This document shows, piece after piece, positions 16,703 to 24,947 of a DNA stretch of 64,000 bases. Every line of letters starts with the position of its first letter. Positions within the stretch are counted from its first letter, which is position 1. Location of the stretch: NCBI RefSeq assembly GCF_020524345.1, contig NZ_JAIVLH010000011.1, positions 1-64,000 on the forward strand. The letters run 5' to 3'. Made by a program: the position numbers and the translations under genes. Below the pieces are notes generated by a model. It was not told the origin of the DNA. It did no database searches and saw only the letters and a program-made list of their open reading frames with translations. Source of the stretch: Metabacillus niabensis. GTDB lineage: Bacteria > Bacillota > Bacilli > Bacillales > Bacillaceae.

Positions 16703-17569
16703 CTACTCAATACTTCTCCATAAATACAATGTTGCATAGCTTAAATAAGGCGACCATTGTTCACTATATTGATCCATCTCATCATGTGATGGCTTTTTTT
16801 CAAGATTAAAATGTTTTTGTATGGCTCGTTGTATTCCAATATCTGCTTTTGGAAAAAGGTTAGGTCGTCCAAGTCCGGATAGTAAAAGACTTTGTACAGT
16901 CCAAGGACCAATTCCGCGCACCTTAATCAAGGATTTCATTATTTCTTCATCAGACTGCTGTGCCAGCTCATCAAAGTTCACTATTCCTTCAACAATAAGC
17001 TTTGAGGTATCAATTAAATACTCAGCTTTTCTCCTACTAAATTGAAGTTCTCTCAGCTCATCGTATTGAAGACCTGCAACAACTTCAGGTTTAGGATAAA
17101 ACCAAACACCCTCACCTTCATAACCGTACCTTTTGACGAACCTTGTTGTTAATGTATGAGCAAAAGCAAGGTTTAGTTGTTGATGAATGATGCACTTGAC
17201 CAAACAGTTATAAAGATCAAATTCTAACACAATTGGCGTTCCTTTGTGTTGTTCAAAGATCTTAGCAATATTTGTCTTCTGAAAATGAATAGCTACATCT
17301 TCAAGAGAGAAATCCCAACGAAATATACTGTTTATTCGTTTAAGTGCAGCTTTTTTTACCTTTTCATCTTTTCCGCTTACTTCAAAAACAGGTTTATCTA
17401 TCGTACCGATCGCTTTGACTGTTATGACGTGAGGCATATCTTCAATATGTAAAGGGACATTTATTGTCTTTTCACTCTTACTTAATGATATGATTGGATC
17501 CATTGATAATCTGTCCAAAACCGAGTCAAAATTATATGGACCTTTACATCTTATTATTTCCATCCACAT
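16703..17569 (-). CDS. yfjP: DNA-3-methyladenine glycosylase II-like protein YfjP
   Basis: 288 residues. The C-terminal half carries the HhH-GPD fold: [19 protein letters not shown] hairpin and FPKADIGIQ containing the catalytic Asp near residue 240. The N-terminal part (residues 1-110) resembles the AlkA-type TBP-like domain. It removes alkylated purines in base excision repair. The start ATG follows AAAAGGAAG. It is the first gene of a two-gene unit with yfjO, in the same order as B. subtilis. Confidence 0.9.
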   Translation of the reverse strand: MWMEIIRCKGPYNFDSVLDRLSMDPIISLSKSEKTINVPLHIEDMPHVITVKAIGTIDKPVFEVSGKDEKVKKAALKRINSIFRWDFSLEDVAIHFQKTNIAKIFEQHKGTPIVLEFDLYNCLVKCIIHQQLNLAFAHTLTTRFVKRYGYEGEGVWFYPKPEVVAGLQYDELRELQFSRRKAEYLIDTSKLIVEGIVNFDELAQQSDEEIMKSLIKVRGIGPWTVQSLLLSGLGRPNLFPKADIGIQRAIQKHFNLEKKPSHDEMDQYSEQWSPYLSYATLYLWRSIE

Positions 17570-17635
17570 TATTTTTCTTCCTTTTCACCTTTTCCTATTA
17601 TTATACCATTCCATACACTGATCTAAATGAAAGTC

Positions 17636-17665
17636 GAAAAAACCCTTTGAATAGAATTCAAAGGG
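17636..17665 (-). terminator. Terminator of pdaA
   Basis: Minus-strand stem CCCTTTGAAT / ATTCAAAGGG (17643-17652 with 17656-17665) and a 3-nt loop, followed by TTTTTT. It overlaps the last bases of the pdaA coding region. Confidence 0.75.
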
Positions 17666-18458
17666 AAATGAGATAACGATTGTCGAGCATTTTATTGAGC
17701 ATTAAATCATCAAGGCTTTTAAAAGTGTAGCCTTGTTTTCTTAATTCCACAATGGCATTGTCTAATGCTTCAGCATTATCCTTTGATACGGTATGAAGCA
17801 GTAAAATACATCCTGGATGAATTTGCCTCATAATGTTGTCATAGGAATATCTCCAGCCTTTTTGATCATTTACTTTCCAATCAACAAAAGCTAACGACCA
17901 AAAAACAGATGTGTAACCAAGTTCTTTTGCATCAGCCATTACTCTTTCACTAAAAATCCCCCGTGGTGGACGCAGATAGCTCATCCCTTTTTGACCTGTT
18001 AGTTCTTCGACTTTGAGGCGGACAGATTCCAGCTCCTTCTTTAACTCAGCATCACTTTGTGTTGTTAAATCAGGATGGTACCATGAATGGTTTCCCACAA
18101 TATGCCCCTCATTTACCATTCGCTTTACCAAGTCGGGTTCCGTGTCTAAATAATGCCCCGTCACAAAAAAGGTCGCCGGAACTTTCCGTTCTTTTAACAC
18201 ATCCAATACTTTTTCTGTGTATCCATTTTCATATCCATTATCAAACGTTAAATAGATTTCTTTCTTTGAGGTATCCCCCATATAAAAAGAGCCATACTTA
18301 GCTAAAAGCTCATCTAATTCCTTACCTGCTGAAGCCGGCTCGTGATTTTGGCTCTTTTTAAATCCCCAGTGAATCGGCTTGTTTGATACTGCTTGTGCTG
18401 TATTTATCGTTAAAAAAAGAAGACAAAAAAGAGTCAAAAGCATAGACCATTTTTTCAT
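17658..18458 (-). CDS. pdaA: Peptidoglycan N-acetylmuramic acid deacetylase PdaA
   Basis: 266 residues, matching PdaA (263). A signal peptide (residues 1-24, ending AQA) is followed by a NodB polysaccharide deacetylase domain. Motif 1 is the PdaA-specific TFDNGYENGYT, then TFFVTGHYL, metal ligands in GNHSWYHPDL, and LRPPRGIFSE. PdaA deacetylates MurNAc so that muramic delta-lactam forms in spore cortex; spores lacking it cannot complete germination. In B. subtilis it is forespore-expressed. The upstream region has a 20-bp tandem repeat (18581-18680) and only a poor sigma-G-like match. RBS GAGGAGAG. Confidence 0.94.
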   Translation of the reverse strand: MKKWSMLLTLFCLLFLTINTAQAVSNKPIHWGFKKSQNHEPASAGKELDELLAKYGSFYMGDTSKKEIYLTFDNGYENGYTEKVLDVLKERKVPATFFVTGHYLDTEPDLVKRMVNEGHIVGNHSWYHPDLTTQSDAELKKELESVRLKVEELTGQKGMSYLRPPRGIFSERVMADAKELGYTSVFWSLAFVDWKVNDQKGWRYSYDNIMRQIHPGCILLLHTVSKDNAEALDNAIVELRKQGYTFKSLDDLMLNKMLDNRYLISL

Positions 18459-18580
18459 GACAGTTCTCTCCTCATTTCACATAATTAGTTATAGTGTTGA
18501 TTAAGAGAGGAATTCAATACTGAGAAAAAATGGCAGTTGTTTGTCTGTGCGGATATTGATGGATTTTGTCGAAAAAAGTC

Positions 18581-18680
18581 TAATCGAAAATAAATTTTCA
18601 AAATCGTTGATATATTCTCAAAATCGTTGATAAAATCCCAGAATCGTTGATAAATCCTCATAATCGAAGATAAAACGCAA
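18581..18680. repeat. Five 20-bp tandem units
   Basis: Units of exactly 20 bp start at 18581, 18601, 18621, 18641 and 18661. Each has AATCG at the same phase, followed by TTGATAAA (or GAAGATAAA/AAAATAAA) and a TCNCA-like end. The best unit is AAATCGTTGATAAAATCCCA. They sit between the fumarase terminator and the pdaA promoter region. Confidence 0.85.
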
Positions 18681-18696
18681 ATTGCCCAGCCGATAC

Positions 18697-18724
18697 AAAA
18701 AAAAGACCCGCATTTTTGCGGATC
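18697..18724 (-). terminator. Terminator of the fumarase gene
   Basis: On the minus strand GATCCGC / GCGGGTC (18705-18724) with a 6-nt loop and one G-U pair, then TTTTTTTT. Confidence 0.85.
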
Positions 18725-18742
18725 CTCCTCCTAATTAATCGT

Positions 18743-20281
18743 TTATTTAAATACCGGCTCTTTAAAATTCTCCAATTTTTCAAGTGAGCTTTTATCCACA
18801 TCAGCATGAAGACTATTTCCGTGAGAATCCATCGTAACTACTGCTGTAAATCCTTCAACTTTTAAATGCCACATCGCTTCAGGAATACCGAATTGCATGA
18901 GATCTACACCTTCAACTGATTTAATACAATCTGCATAATATTGGGCAGCCCCACCGATTGCATTTAGGTATACTCCGCCATGCTCTTCTAATGCTTTCAA
19001 CGTTTTAGGACCCATTCCGCCTTTTCCGATGACAGCCCGAATTCCAAATCGCTTCATGATATCGCCTTGATATGGCTCTTCACGGATACTTGTTGTTGGA
19101 CCCGCCGCTTTCACATGATAATTACCATCTTCATCTTTTAACATAACCGGCCCACAGTGATAAATAATTTGTCCATTTAAATCAACCGGGGAGTCATTTT
19201 CAGAGAGGTACTTATGGATTGCATCACGGCCTGTGTACATCATTCCATTTATACGAACAACATCTCCAACTCTTAGTTCTCTTATTTTTTCTTCTGTAAT
19301 AGGTGCTTCAAGAACAACTTCTCTTATATCTGCCGTTTGTTCTTCAGTTGCAGCTACTTCACCTTGTGAAAAGTCAATATCCTCACCATCTTGATATAGC
19401 CACTCATTGATCGAACCACTTTCAGGATTGATAAGGACTCCTAAACGGCGATATGCCCAGCAATTATAAGCAACAGATACAAAGAAGCTTGCCGGTATAC
19501 GGTTTATGACACCAACTTTACAACCGAGCAACGTTGTTTCTCCACCAAATCCCATTGTACCAATACCAAGTTCATTAGCATGTTCCATTACGTATTCTTC
19601 TAATTGACGCAGCTCTTCACGTTCATTAACATCATCAACACGTCTGAAAAGTTGATTCTTCGCAAGCTCATAGCCGCTTGTCCGGTCTCCACCAATGCCA
19701 ACTCCGATGAACCCTGCACTACAGCCTTGTCCTTGTGCCTGGTAAACAGAATGCATAATACATTTACGAATTCCGTCCAAATCACGTCCGGCTTTTCCTA
19801 AGCCTTCAAGTTCACATGGAAGACTGTATTGAATATTTTTATTTTCACAGCCGCCACCTTTTAAAATCAGGCGTGCATCTATATAATCGTTTTCCCATTG
19901 TTCAAATTTAATTACAGGCGTCCCTTCACCAAGGTTATCACCGCTGTTACCTCCTGTGATCGAATCAACTGAGTTAGGGCGAAGCTTTCCATCCTTTGTC
20001 GCCTGCTCAATAGCACGTTTAATGTCTTTGGTCATTTCAAGTTGGTTTGCACCGACAGGCACTTTTATTTTAAATGTTGGTAAACCGGTGTCTTGGCAAA
20101 TTGGCGAAATATTGTCATCTGCCATTTTTATATTATTTGCAATTGTTGCTAATGACATTGCCGAACGTGTCCCGGCACTTTCCTTCAGTTTAGCTTGAGC
20201 AATTGCTCTTCTTACGTCTTTTGGTAAATTGGTCGAAGTTTCAACAACTAATTGGTACATACTTTCATAAAAGTTTTTCAT
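18743..20281 (-). CDS. fumA: Class I (iron-sulfur) fumarate hydratase
   Basis: 512 residues from ATG 20281, with GGGGGG 7 nt upstream; an earlier ATG at 20302 lacks a site and lies in a repeat. The N-terminal alpha part (residues 1-290) has CQDTGLPTF (Cys62), GGGCENKN, QGCSAGFIGVGIGGDRTSG (Cys187) and NCWAYRR (Cys274); Cys62, 187 and 274 are the likely [4Fe-4S] ligands. The C-terminal beta part has the TtdB-like GKGGMG segment. It hydrates fumarate to malate in the TCA cycle. The leader is filled by a MITE-like repeat that ends 16 nt before the start. Confidence 0.92.
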   Translation of the reverse strand: MKNFYESMYQLVVETSTNLPKDVRRAIAQAKLKESAGTRSAMSLATIANNIKMADDNISPICQDTGLPTFKIKVPVGANQLEMTKDIKRAIEQATKDGKLRPNSVDSITGGNSGDNLGEGTPVIKFEQWENDYIDARLILKGGGCENKNIQYSLPCELEGLGKAGRDLDGIRKCIMHSVYQAQGQGCSAGFIGVGIGGDRTSGYELAKNQLFRRVDDVNEREELRQLEEYVMEHANELGIGTMGFGGETTLLGCKVGVINRIPASFFVSVAYNCWAYRRLGVLINPESGSINEWLYQDGEDIDFSQGEVAATEEQTADIREVVLEAPITEEKIRELRVGDVVRINGMMYTGRDAIHKYLSENDSPVDLNGQIIYHCGPVMLKDEDGNYHVKAAGPTTSIREEPYQGDIMKRFGIRAVIGKGGMGPKTLKALEEHGGVYLNAIGGAAQYYADCIKSVEGVDLMQFGIPEAMWHLKVEGFTAVVTMDSHGNSLHADVDKSSLEKLENFKEPVFK

Positions 20282-20296
20282 CTCGATTCCCCCCAT

Positions 20297-20440
20297 GAAC
20301 AAAAGCGTAAGCGCCTTGAATAGCCTCGGGCAAATAAGACAATTTAGAATAGAAGGCGTTCTTTGCCTTCAATTCTAAATTGGCTTATGACCTCGAGGGG
20401 CTAGGCGCTGGAGCTGGATGTCAAGCGCTTACCCCTGTTC
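20297..20440. repeat. Dispersed hairpin element with terminal inverted repeats, copy B
   Basis: The element starts GAACAAAAGCGTAAGCGCC and ends AAGCGCTTACCCCTGTTC, giving imperfect terminal inverted repeats. Inside, AATTTAGAATAGAAGGCG and CCTTCAATTCTAAATT form a long inner stem, flanked by CTCGGGCAAATAAG / CTTATGACCTCGAG. A close relative is at 41250-41370. It lies between the fumarase start codon and the yfjT gene. Confidence 0.8.
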
Positions 20441-20598
20441 CTTTTTAATAATATTTCTTAAACCTTTAATAAACGTGCTTCGGTCAATTCTATCACTCTA
20501 GTCATTTCATAAACTTTCAGGTTTTTCCCATAATTTTTATTATACTCGTAAGATTATTTATTGAAAAGCCGAATCAAAGCGTTTTCAAATTCTGCAGC

Positions 20599-20627
20599 AA
20601 AAAAGCCGACATCCTTTGTGTCAGCTT
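20599..20627 (-). terminator. Terminator of yfjT
   Basis: Minus strand AAGCTGACA / TGTCGGCTT (20603-20627) with one G-U pair and a 7-nt loop, then TTTT. The stem overlaps the yfjT stop codon. Confidence 0.7.
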
Positions 20628-20814
20628 ACTTATCCCAATCTTTTTTAAATTGATTTTGTTTCATCTCAAGATCATCAAGCATTTGAATTAATCGATCAAT
20701 ATCATCAACATCTGTAGATTCCGGGTCCATTGAGTCCAGAACTTCTAAAAACATATTTAACCGATTTTTCAAATAAGATAGTTGGGAATCCTTGTCATGT
20801 ACTGCGTTACCCAT
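20626..20814 (-). CDS. yfjT: YfjT, SE1561-family small protein
   Basis: 62 residues, acidic and fully helical (coiled-coil-like heptads in NRLNMFLEVLDSMD and DRLIQMLDDLEMKQNQF). It matches YfjT in size, composition and position between pdaA/fumarase and yfkAB. Function unknown. RBS GAAAGGGG before ATG. Ends in an intrinsic terminator. Confidence 0.8.
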   Translation of the reverse strand: MGNAVHDKDSQLSYLKNRLNMFLEVLDSMDPESTDVDDIDRLIQMLDDLEMKQNQFKKDWDK

Positions 20815-20979
20815 TATTTCGCCCCTTTCAGATAAGTGTATCGTAGACTATTTCAAATTGTTTGACAAGTATCTATTGTTTACTCACAGGATGTATAAAA
20901 GACATGTTCATGTTAAAATGAAAGGTATGCTATTTTCTTATAGCTGTTATTTCTACCTTTAAAAAAGGAGCATAAACAA

Positions 20980-22101
20980 ATGAATGCACTAAAATCCGCA
21001 AACCCTATTACAACGTCATATGATCCATGGGAAGCCTATTTAGATGTAAAGCAGTATGGGCAAATGACGTTAACAAACATAGAATTTACCACAACAACAC
21101 TTTGTAACATGCGTTGTGAACATTGTGCTGTTGGCTATACACTGCAGCCTAAAGATCCGCAAGCACTTCCGATAGAGCTTTTATTAAAGAGATTAGATGA
21201 GGTACCAACCCTGCGTTCTCTCAGTATTACAGGCGGGGAGCCGATGCTTTCCTTGAAATCAGTCGACCAATATGTTGTTCCTCTTTTAAAGTATGCCCAC
21301 GAACGAGGGGTTCGTACACAAATAAATTCAAATTTGACACTTGATTTGAAACGTTATGAAAAGATTATTCCTTATTTAGATGTTCTACATATCTCACATA
21401 ACTGGGGCACAGTTGATGAATTTGTTGAAGTTGGTTTTGCTGTAATGGACCGAAAACCAACCTATGAACAACGAGCAAAATTGTTTGAACGAATGATTGA
21501 AAATAGCCGTGCTCTTGTAAAAGCCGGAGTAATTGTATCGGCAGAAACGATGTTAAACAAACGAACACTTCCATATATTGAAAAAATCCATAAGCAGGTA
21601 GTGGAAGAGATGCATTGTCAGCGTCATGAAATTCATCCCATGTATCCAAGTGATTTTGCGAGTGCATTGGAAACCTTGTCACTTCCTGAAATGCGAAAAT
21701 CCATTCATCATTTACTTGATACCAGAGATGAAAACACATGGATGCTATTTGGTACATTACCCTTCTACGCTTGCAGTGAAAACCCGGAAGATATCGAACT
21801 TATTCAACGCTTAAGAGAAAGTAAAAATGTCACTGTGCGCAATGATCCTGATGGCCGCTCACGCTTAAATGTGAATATTTTTAACGGAGATATTATCGTG
21901 ACGGATTTCGGTGATACACCTGCTCTTGGAAATATAAAGGATAACACTCTTCAATCCGCCTATTCTAAATGGATGGATTCTACTATAGCAAAATCACTAA
22001 ACTGTCATTGTCCGGCTGTTCAATGTCTAGGTCCGAATGTACTTGTAAAGAATAGTTATTATCAAGATGTTGACTTTACGAAACGAAAATCCAAGATATA
22101 A
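20980..22101 (+). CDS. yfkA: Radical SAM protein YfkAB
   Basis: 373 residues. The radical SAM cluster motif CNMRCEHC lies near residues 42-49, followed by the SAM-binding SITGGEPML. Near the C-terminus CHCPAVQC gives the CxCxxxxC motif that defines the YfkAB family, suggesting an auxiliary iron-sulfur site. In the original B. subtilis annotation the gene was split into yfkA and yfkB; here it is one frame. Substrate unknown. yfkC starts 9 nt downstream, so they are co-transcribed. RBS AAAAAAGGAG. Confidence 0.92.
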   Translation: MNALKSANPITTSYDPWEAYLDVKQYGQMTLTNIEFTTTTLCNMRCEHCAVGYTLQPKDPQALPIELLLKRLDEVPTLRSLSITGGEPMLSLKSVDQYVVPLLKYAHERGVRTQINSNLTLDLKRYEKIIPYLDVLHISHNWGTVDEFVEVGFAVMDRKPTYEQRAKLFERMIENSRALVKAGVIVSAETMLNKRTLPYIEKIHKQVVEEMHCQRHEIHPMYPSDFASALETLSLPEMRKSIHHLLDTRDENTWMLFGTLPFYACSENPEDIELIQRLRESKNVTVRNDPDGRSRLNVNIFNGDIIVTDFGDTPALGNIKDNTLQSAYSKWMDSTIAKSLNCHCPAVQCLGPNVLVKNSYYQDVDFTKRKSKI

Positions 22102-22110
22102 GGTGGCAAA

Positions 22111-22941
22111 ATGGAAACAATAAAAGAACTGTTGGGATTAAAAGTTGTTCAAATCATACTAGTTGCAGTCATTTTAGTGATAAGTGTGACATTGATTAAT
22201 TTTATTGTGGGTAAATTTTTTAAGAAAACGAACTTCATCGAAGAACGAAAAGAAAAAACAATCGAAAGCTTGATTCGGTCATTAACCAAATATACCGCTA
22301 CCATTAGTTTTATTTTGTATCTTCTTTCTCAATTTGTTGATAATTTCGGCTCCATCTTAGCCGGGGCCGGTGTAGCTGGTATCATCATCGGCTTCGGTGC
22401 TCAAAGCCTTATTAAAGATATTCTTGCAGGTATGTTTATTATCTATGAAAAACAGCTTCATCAAGGAGATTTTATTACGATAAATAATACGTTTCACGGG
22501 ACTGTTGAGGAAATCGGCCTTAGGTCATTAAAAATTCGTGAATGGAGCGGAAAGCTCTTAACAATCAGTAATGGTGAAATAAAACAAATTCACAACTACA
22601 ATATTGACCGGATGCGAGTCATTGAACGTGTTGTTATTAGCTATCGAGAGGATCCGGACATTGTTTGGAAGGTACTTGAGCAAGCTTGTGAAAAGATCAA
22701 TCAGGAATTTGAATCATGTTTAAAAAGGGATTTGCAAAATGAGATTATTGAGACCTTTCAAGTGTTCGGCATTACATCCCTTAATGGTCAATTTCGCGGC
22801 TATGAATACACGATTATCGGTTTAGTTGATGATCAATTTTATTGGAGTACAGCAAAAGGAGCACGGAGAATAATTGCAAAAGCTTTATTTGACGCTAATA
22901 TTAATCTTGCGGAATCACGAGTCCTTATAAATCAAAAATAG
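22111..22941 (+). CDS. yfkC: MscS-family mechanosensitive channel YfkC
   Basis: 276 residues. Two to three N-terminal hydrophobic segments lead into the pore-lining helix GSILAGAGVAGIIIGFGAQSLIKDILAGMFIIYEKQ (residues 74-110), with the Gly/Ala pattern of MscS TM3. The cytoplasmic beta domain follows (GDFITINNTFHGTVEEIGLRSLKIREWSGKLLTISNGEI). It is a small-conductance osmotic release channel. AAGGTGG precedes the ATG. A dispersed repeat begins directly at the stop codon, followed by a two-way terminator. Confidence 0.92.
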   Translation: METIKELLGLKVVQIILVAVILVISVTLINFIVGKFFKKTNFIEERKEKTIESLIRSLTKYTATISFILYLLSQFVDNFGSILAGAGVAGIIIGFGAQSLIKDILAGMFIIYEKQLHQGDFITINNTFHGTVEEIGLRSLKIREWSGKLLTISNGEIKQIHNYNIDRMRVIERVVISYREDPDIVWKVLEQACEKINQEFESCLKRDLQNEIIETFQVFGITSLNGQFRGYEYTIIGLVDDQFYWSTAKGARRIIAKALFDANINLAESRVLINQK

Positions 22942-23140
22942 AAAAGCGCAAGCGCCTTGGTCATCGCCGTACAAACTGGAGGAGCATTAACTTATCGTAG
23001 GGAGATGATCTGAAGGTTGATAGGCGATAGGCGCTGGCAGTCTAACTACGCGACGTCCTGTCCCAACGATTGCACTTGCACATCCTGTGCTTCGGAGCTA
23101 GACACTAAAACTAAGTACAAAATTTTATACTTTCTTACCT
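22941..23140 (+). repeat. Dispersed repeat, copy C
   Basis: Starts at the last base of the yfkC stop (GAAAAGCGCAAGCGCCTTGG), contains GGCGATAGGCGCTGG and GGAGCTAGACACTAAAACTA, and ends AATTTTATACTTTCTTACCT. It is a longer composite relative of the copies at 14515 and 30407. Confidence 0.8.
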
Positions 23141-23151
23141 GTTGAAAAAGA

Positions 23152-23184
23152 GCTTTCCAACTAAATTACTTGGAAAGCCCTTTT
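23152..23184. terminator. Bidirectional terminator between yfkC and yfkD
   Basis: GCTTTCCAA (23152-23160) / TTGGAAAGC (23170-23178) with A-rich left and T-rich right flanks, so a U-run follows the stem in both directions. It lies between convergent genes. Confidence 0.85.
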
Positions 23185-23188
23185 TTCT

Positions 23189-23983
23189 TTATCTTGGACG
23201 GTCAGATGTGACAAATCCAAATGAAGCATGATCTTGCAGAGGAATCCACGCACCGATTCCTTGTGAAGTGATATTTTTCACCACAATACTTCTCTTATTT
23301 CCTTTTAAGACCAGATATACTTCACCATACGTAACTTTTCCTTTTTCATTTACAGCAGGTGCATATGCATAAAGATAACCCAGCTTTTTTGGAGGAACAT
23401 TATAGACTTGGTCTTTCTTCGTTCCAGCTCCAATAATGGTTTCAAAAGCAAGTGGTAAGTTTGTTTTCTTCATTGCTTTAAGAAGCATCATTTTCTTGAC
23501 ATGTTCTGCTTCAGGAACTTTTGCTGTTAAACCGCCTTTAACAGATTTTTGTGCTTCTTGACGATAACTCATTTGAATTTGTGATTTCCCACCGCGATTA
23601 TCCTGATAATTTGTATTTATTTTTTGATACTCCCAATTTGTCGCCGTTTCGGATGATTCATAATTCAACGCCCATTCTCCCAAGTAAATGGTTGCACGGT
23701 AGCCAAAAGCCAATGGTGCATCAGAGATGGTGGATTCGTTTAAAATACGAATTAAATCAGGGTTTTCAATCGGAACCTCGGCTGTGTCGATCAGTTGCTG
23801 TGTTAACTCACTTGGTTGTAAGTAGGGTAAGTCTTGAGTCGGGTTTGGATACGTATTTTCCTTAGATATTTCCATAACAGAGCCGGGAATTTTCGGTTTT
23901 TGAGGTTTTCCTTCTGCTAAAACAACACTTGAAAAACTAAATGATAAAAGCAAAACGAAAGAAACGAGCAATCTCTTTTTCAT
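23189..23983 (-). CDS. yfkD: YfkD-family secreted protein
   Basis: 264 residues from ATG 23983 (AAGGGAG upstream; the longer reading includes this site). A signal peptide (residues 1-24, cut after VLA) precedes an exported domain with proline-rich start (KPQKPKIPGSV, PNPTQDLPYLQPSEL). It matches YfkD in size and position. Function unknown; exported or cell-surface location is inferred from the signal peptide. Confidence 0.88.
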   Translation of the reverse strand: MKKRLLVSFVLLLSFSFSSVVLAEGKPQKPKIPGSVMEISKENTYPNPTQDLPYLQPSELTQQLIDTAEVPIENPDLIRILNESTISDAPLAFGYRATIYLGEWALNYESSETATNWEYQKINTNYQDNRGGKSQIQMSYRQEAQKSVKGGLTAKVPEAEHVKKMMLLKAMKKTNLPLAFETIIGAGTKKDQVYNVPPKKLGYLYAYAPAVNEKGKVTYGEVYLVLKGNKRSIVVKNITSQGIGAWIPLQDHASFGFVTSDRPR

Positions 23984-24088
23984 TTTCTTTACTCCCTTCA
24001 ACATGCTTATCCTTATTGTTTTCAAGTGATCTGCTGTTTATCCAGAAAAATCCCTTCGTTTATTTGGAAGTTTTTTCAACAAATACGT

Positions 24089-24694
24089 TTATCTTTTCAA
24101 TAACAAGTCATAGCGGGCTGATATGGGTTTTGAGAACATTTGAATAATCGGACCGATTAAAAATGTGATAATAATTGTTCCTATTCCAATTGGACCTTGA
24201 AAGATAAATGCTAATATTAACGCAACGACTTCACCTATTGTTTTGGCAACCATGAAATTAAGAGAAAATCTTTCATGTAAGGAGATCATTAATTGATCAA
24301 TAGGATTTGCAGGGAACTTTGTTTGCAAGTACATTGAGACGCCAAGAGCGATGAAAAAGATACCTAATAATAAAGAAATAACTTGTTTTAACATTCCATC
24401 AAGAAACATGTTTTTAAAAACGACGAGCATCCAAAAATCAACGAAAAAGCCAATTAAAAGAATTGTAATGATGGCTAAAAATTTCGGTTTTCCTTTTGTT
24501 ATGAAGGCATTTATAAACATCAAGATAACACCGATAACAAATACCCAGCTTCCTACTGTTAGACCAATGACTTTGGAAAGCCCTACATTCAGCGCATCCC
24601 ATGCTCCTGCTCCTAAATTTGCTTTTATTGTGAACGTCACACCAAGTCCCATAAAAAACAAACCGATTAAATAAAAAAAGACCCTTATTTTCAT
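24089..24694 (-). CDS. YczE/YyaS/YitT-family membrane protein
   Basis: 201 residues with five hydrophobic segments. The N-terminal part LIGLFFMGLGVTFTIKANLGAGAWDALNVGLS is characteristic of the YczE family, repeated in weaker form as LLGIFFIALGVSMYLQTKFPANPIDQLMISL, i.e. an internal duplication. Family members have no settled biochemical role; B. subtilis YczE affects lipopeptide production. It is not part of the B. subtilis yfk order, so it is an insertion into the syntenic block. Candidate sRNA 24822-24944 lies upstream. Confidence 0.8.
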   Translation of the reverse strand: MKIRVFFYLIGLFFMGLGVTFTIKANLGAGAWDALNVGLSKVIGLTVGSWVFVIGVILMFINAFITKGKPKFLAIITILLIGFFVDFWMLVVFKNMFLDGMLKQVISLLLGIFFIALGVSMYLQTKFPANPIDQLMISLHERFSLNFMVAKTIGEVVALILAFIFQGPIGIGTIIITFLIGPIIQMFSKPISARYDLLLKR

Positions 24695-24786
24695 GATTAT
24701 GTTTGTTCCTTTCCTATGTAGATGTTAATTAAAATATGAGGACAACCATAACTTTAAAACAATTTCAAAAATAAATAAACAGAAGA

Positions 24787-24815
24787 TTTACAAATTAGCA
24801 TATATGCTGTAAAAT
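24787..24815 (+). promoter_or_regulatory. Sigma-A-like promoter, plus strand, in the yfkE/yczE gap
   Basis: TTTACA (24787-24792) and TAAAAT (24810-24815) are spaced 17 bp. No plus-strand protein gene follows before the terminator at 24909-24944, so it would drive a short RNA. Confidence 0.4.
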
Positions 24816-24821
24816 AAAATT

Positions 24822-24944
24822 ATACGAAAGGTATCTGAGTCTTTAATGATGCTTTTTGCAAGCGTTACCAATTTCTCTAGTTATCTGTTTCGTCCTACAC
24901 AAATTATAAGACTCTGTGTTTTCATACACAGAGTCTCTTTTTTT
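24822..24944 (+). ncRNA. Candidate small RNA, about 120 nt
   Basis: A predicted promoter at 24787-24815 is followed, without an open frame, by a terminator: AGACTCTGTGT (24909-24919) / ACACAGAGTCT (24926-24936) with a 6-nt loop and then a T-run at 24938-24944. The T-run is on the plus strand although both flanking genes (yfkE and the YczE-like gene) run on minus. It may instead simply be a shared terminator. Confidence 0.35.
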
Positions 24945-24947
24945 GAT

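Noticed and set aside
18459-18530. Sigma-G promoter for pdaA
   Set aside because: TGAATT is present, but the spacing to a CAT-like -10 is too short for a confident call.
18581-18680. Tandem units considered as a CRISPR array
   Set aside because: The 20-bp units are contiguous with no unique spacers and no cas genes are nearby.
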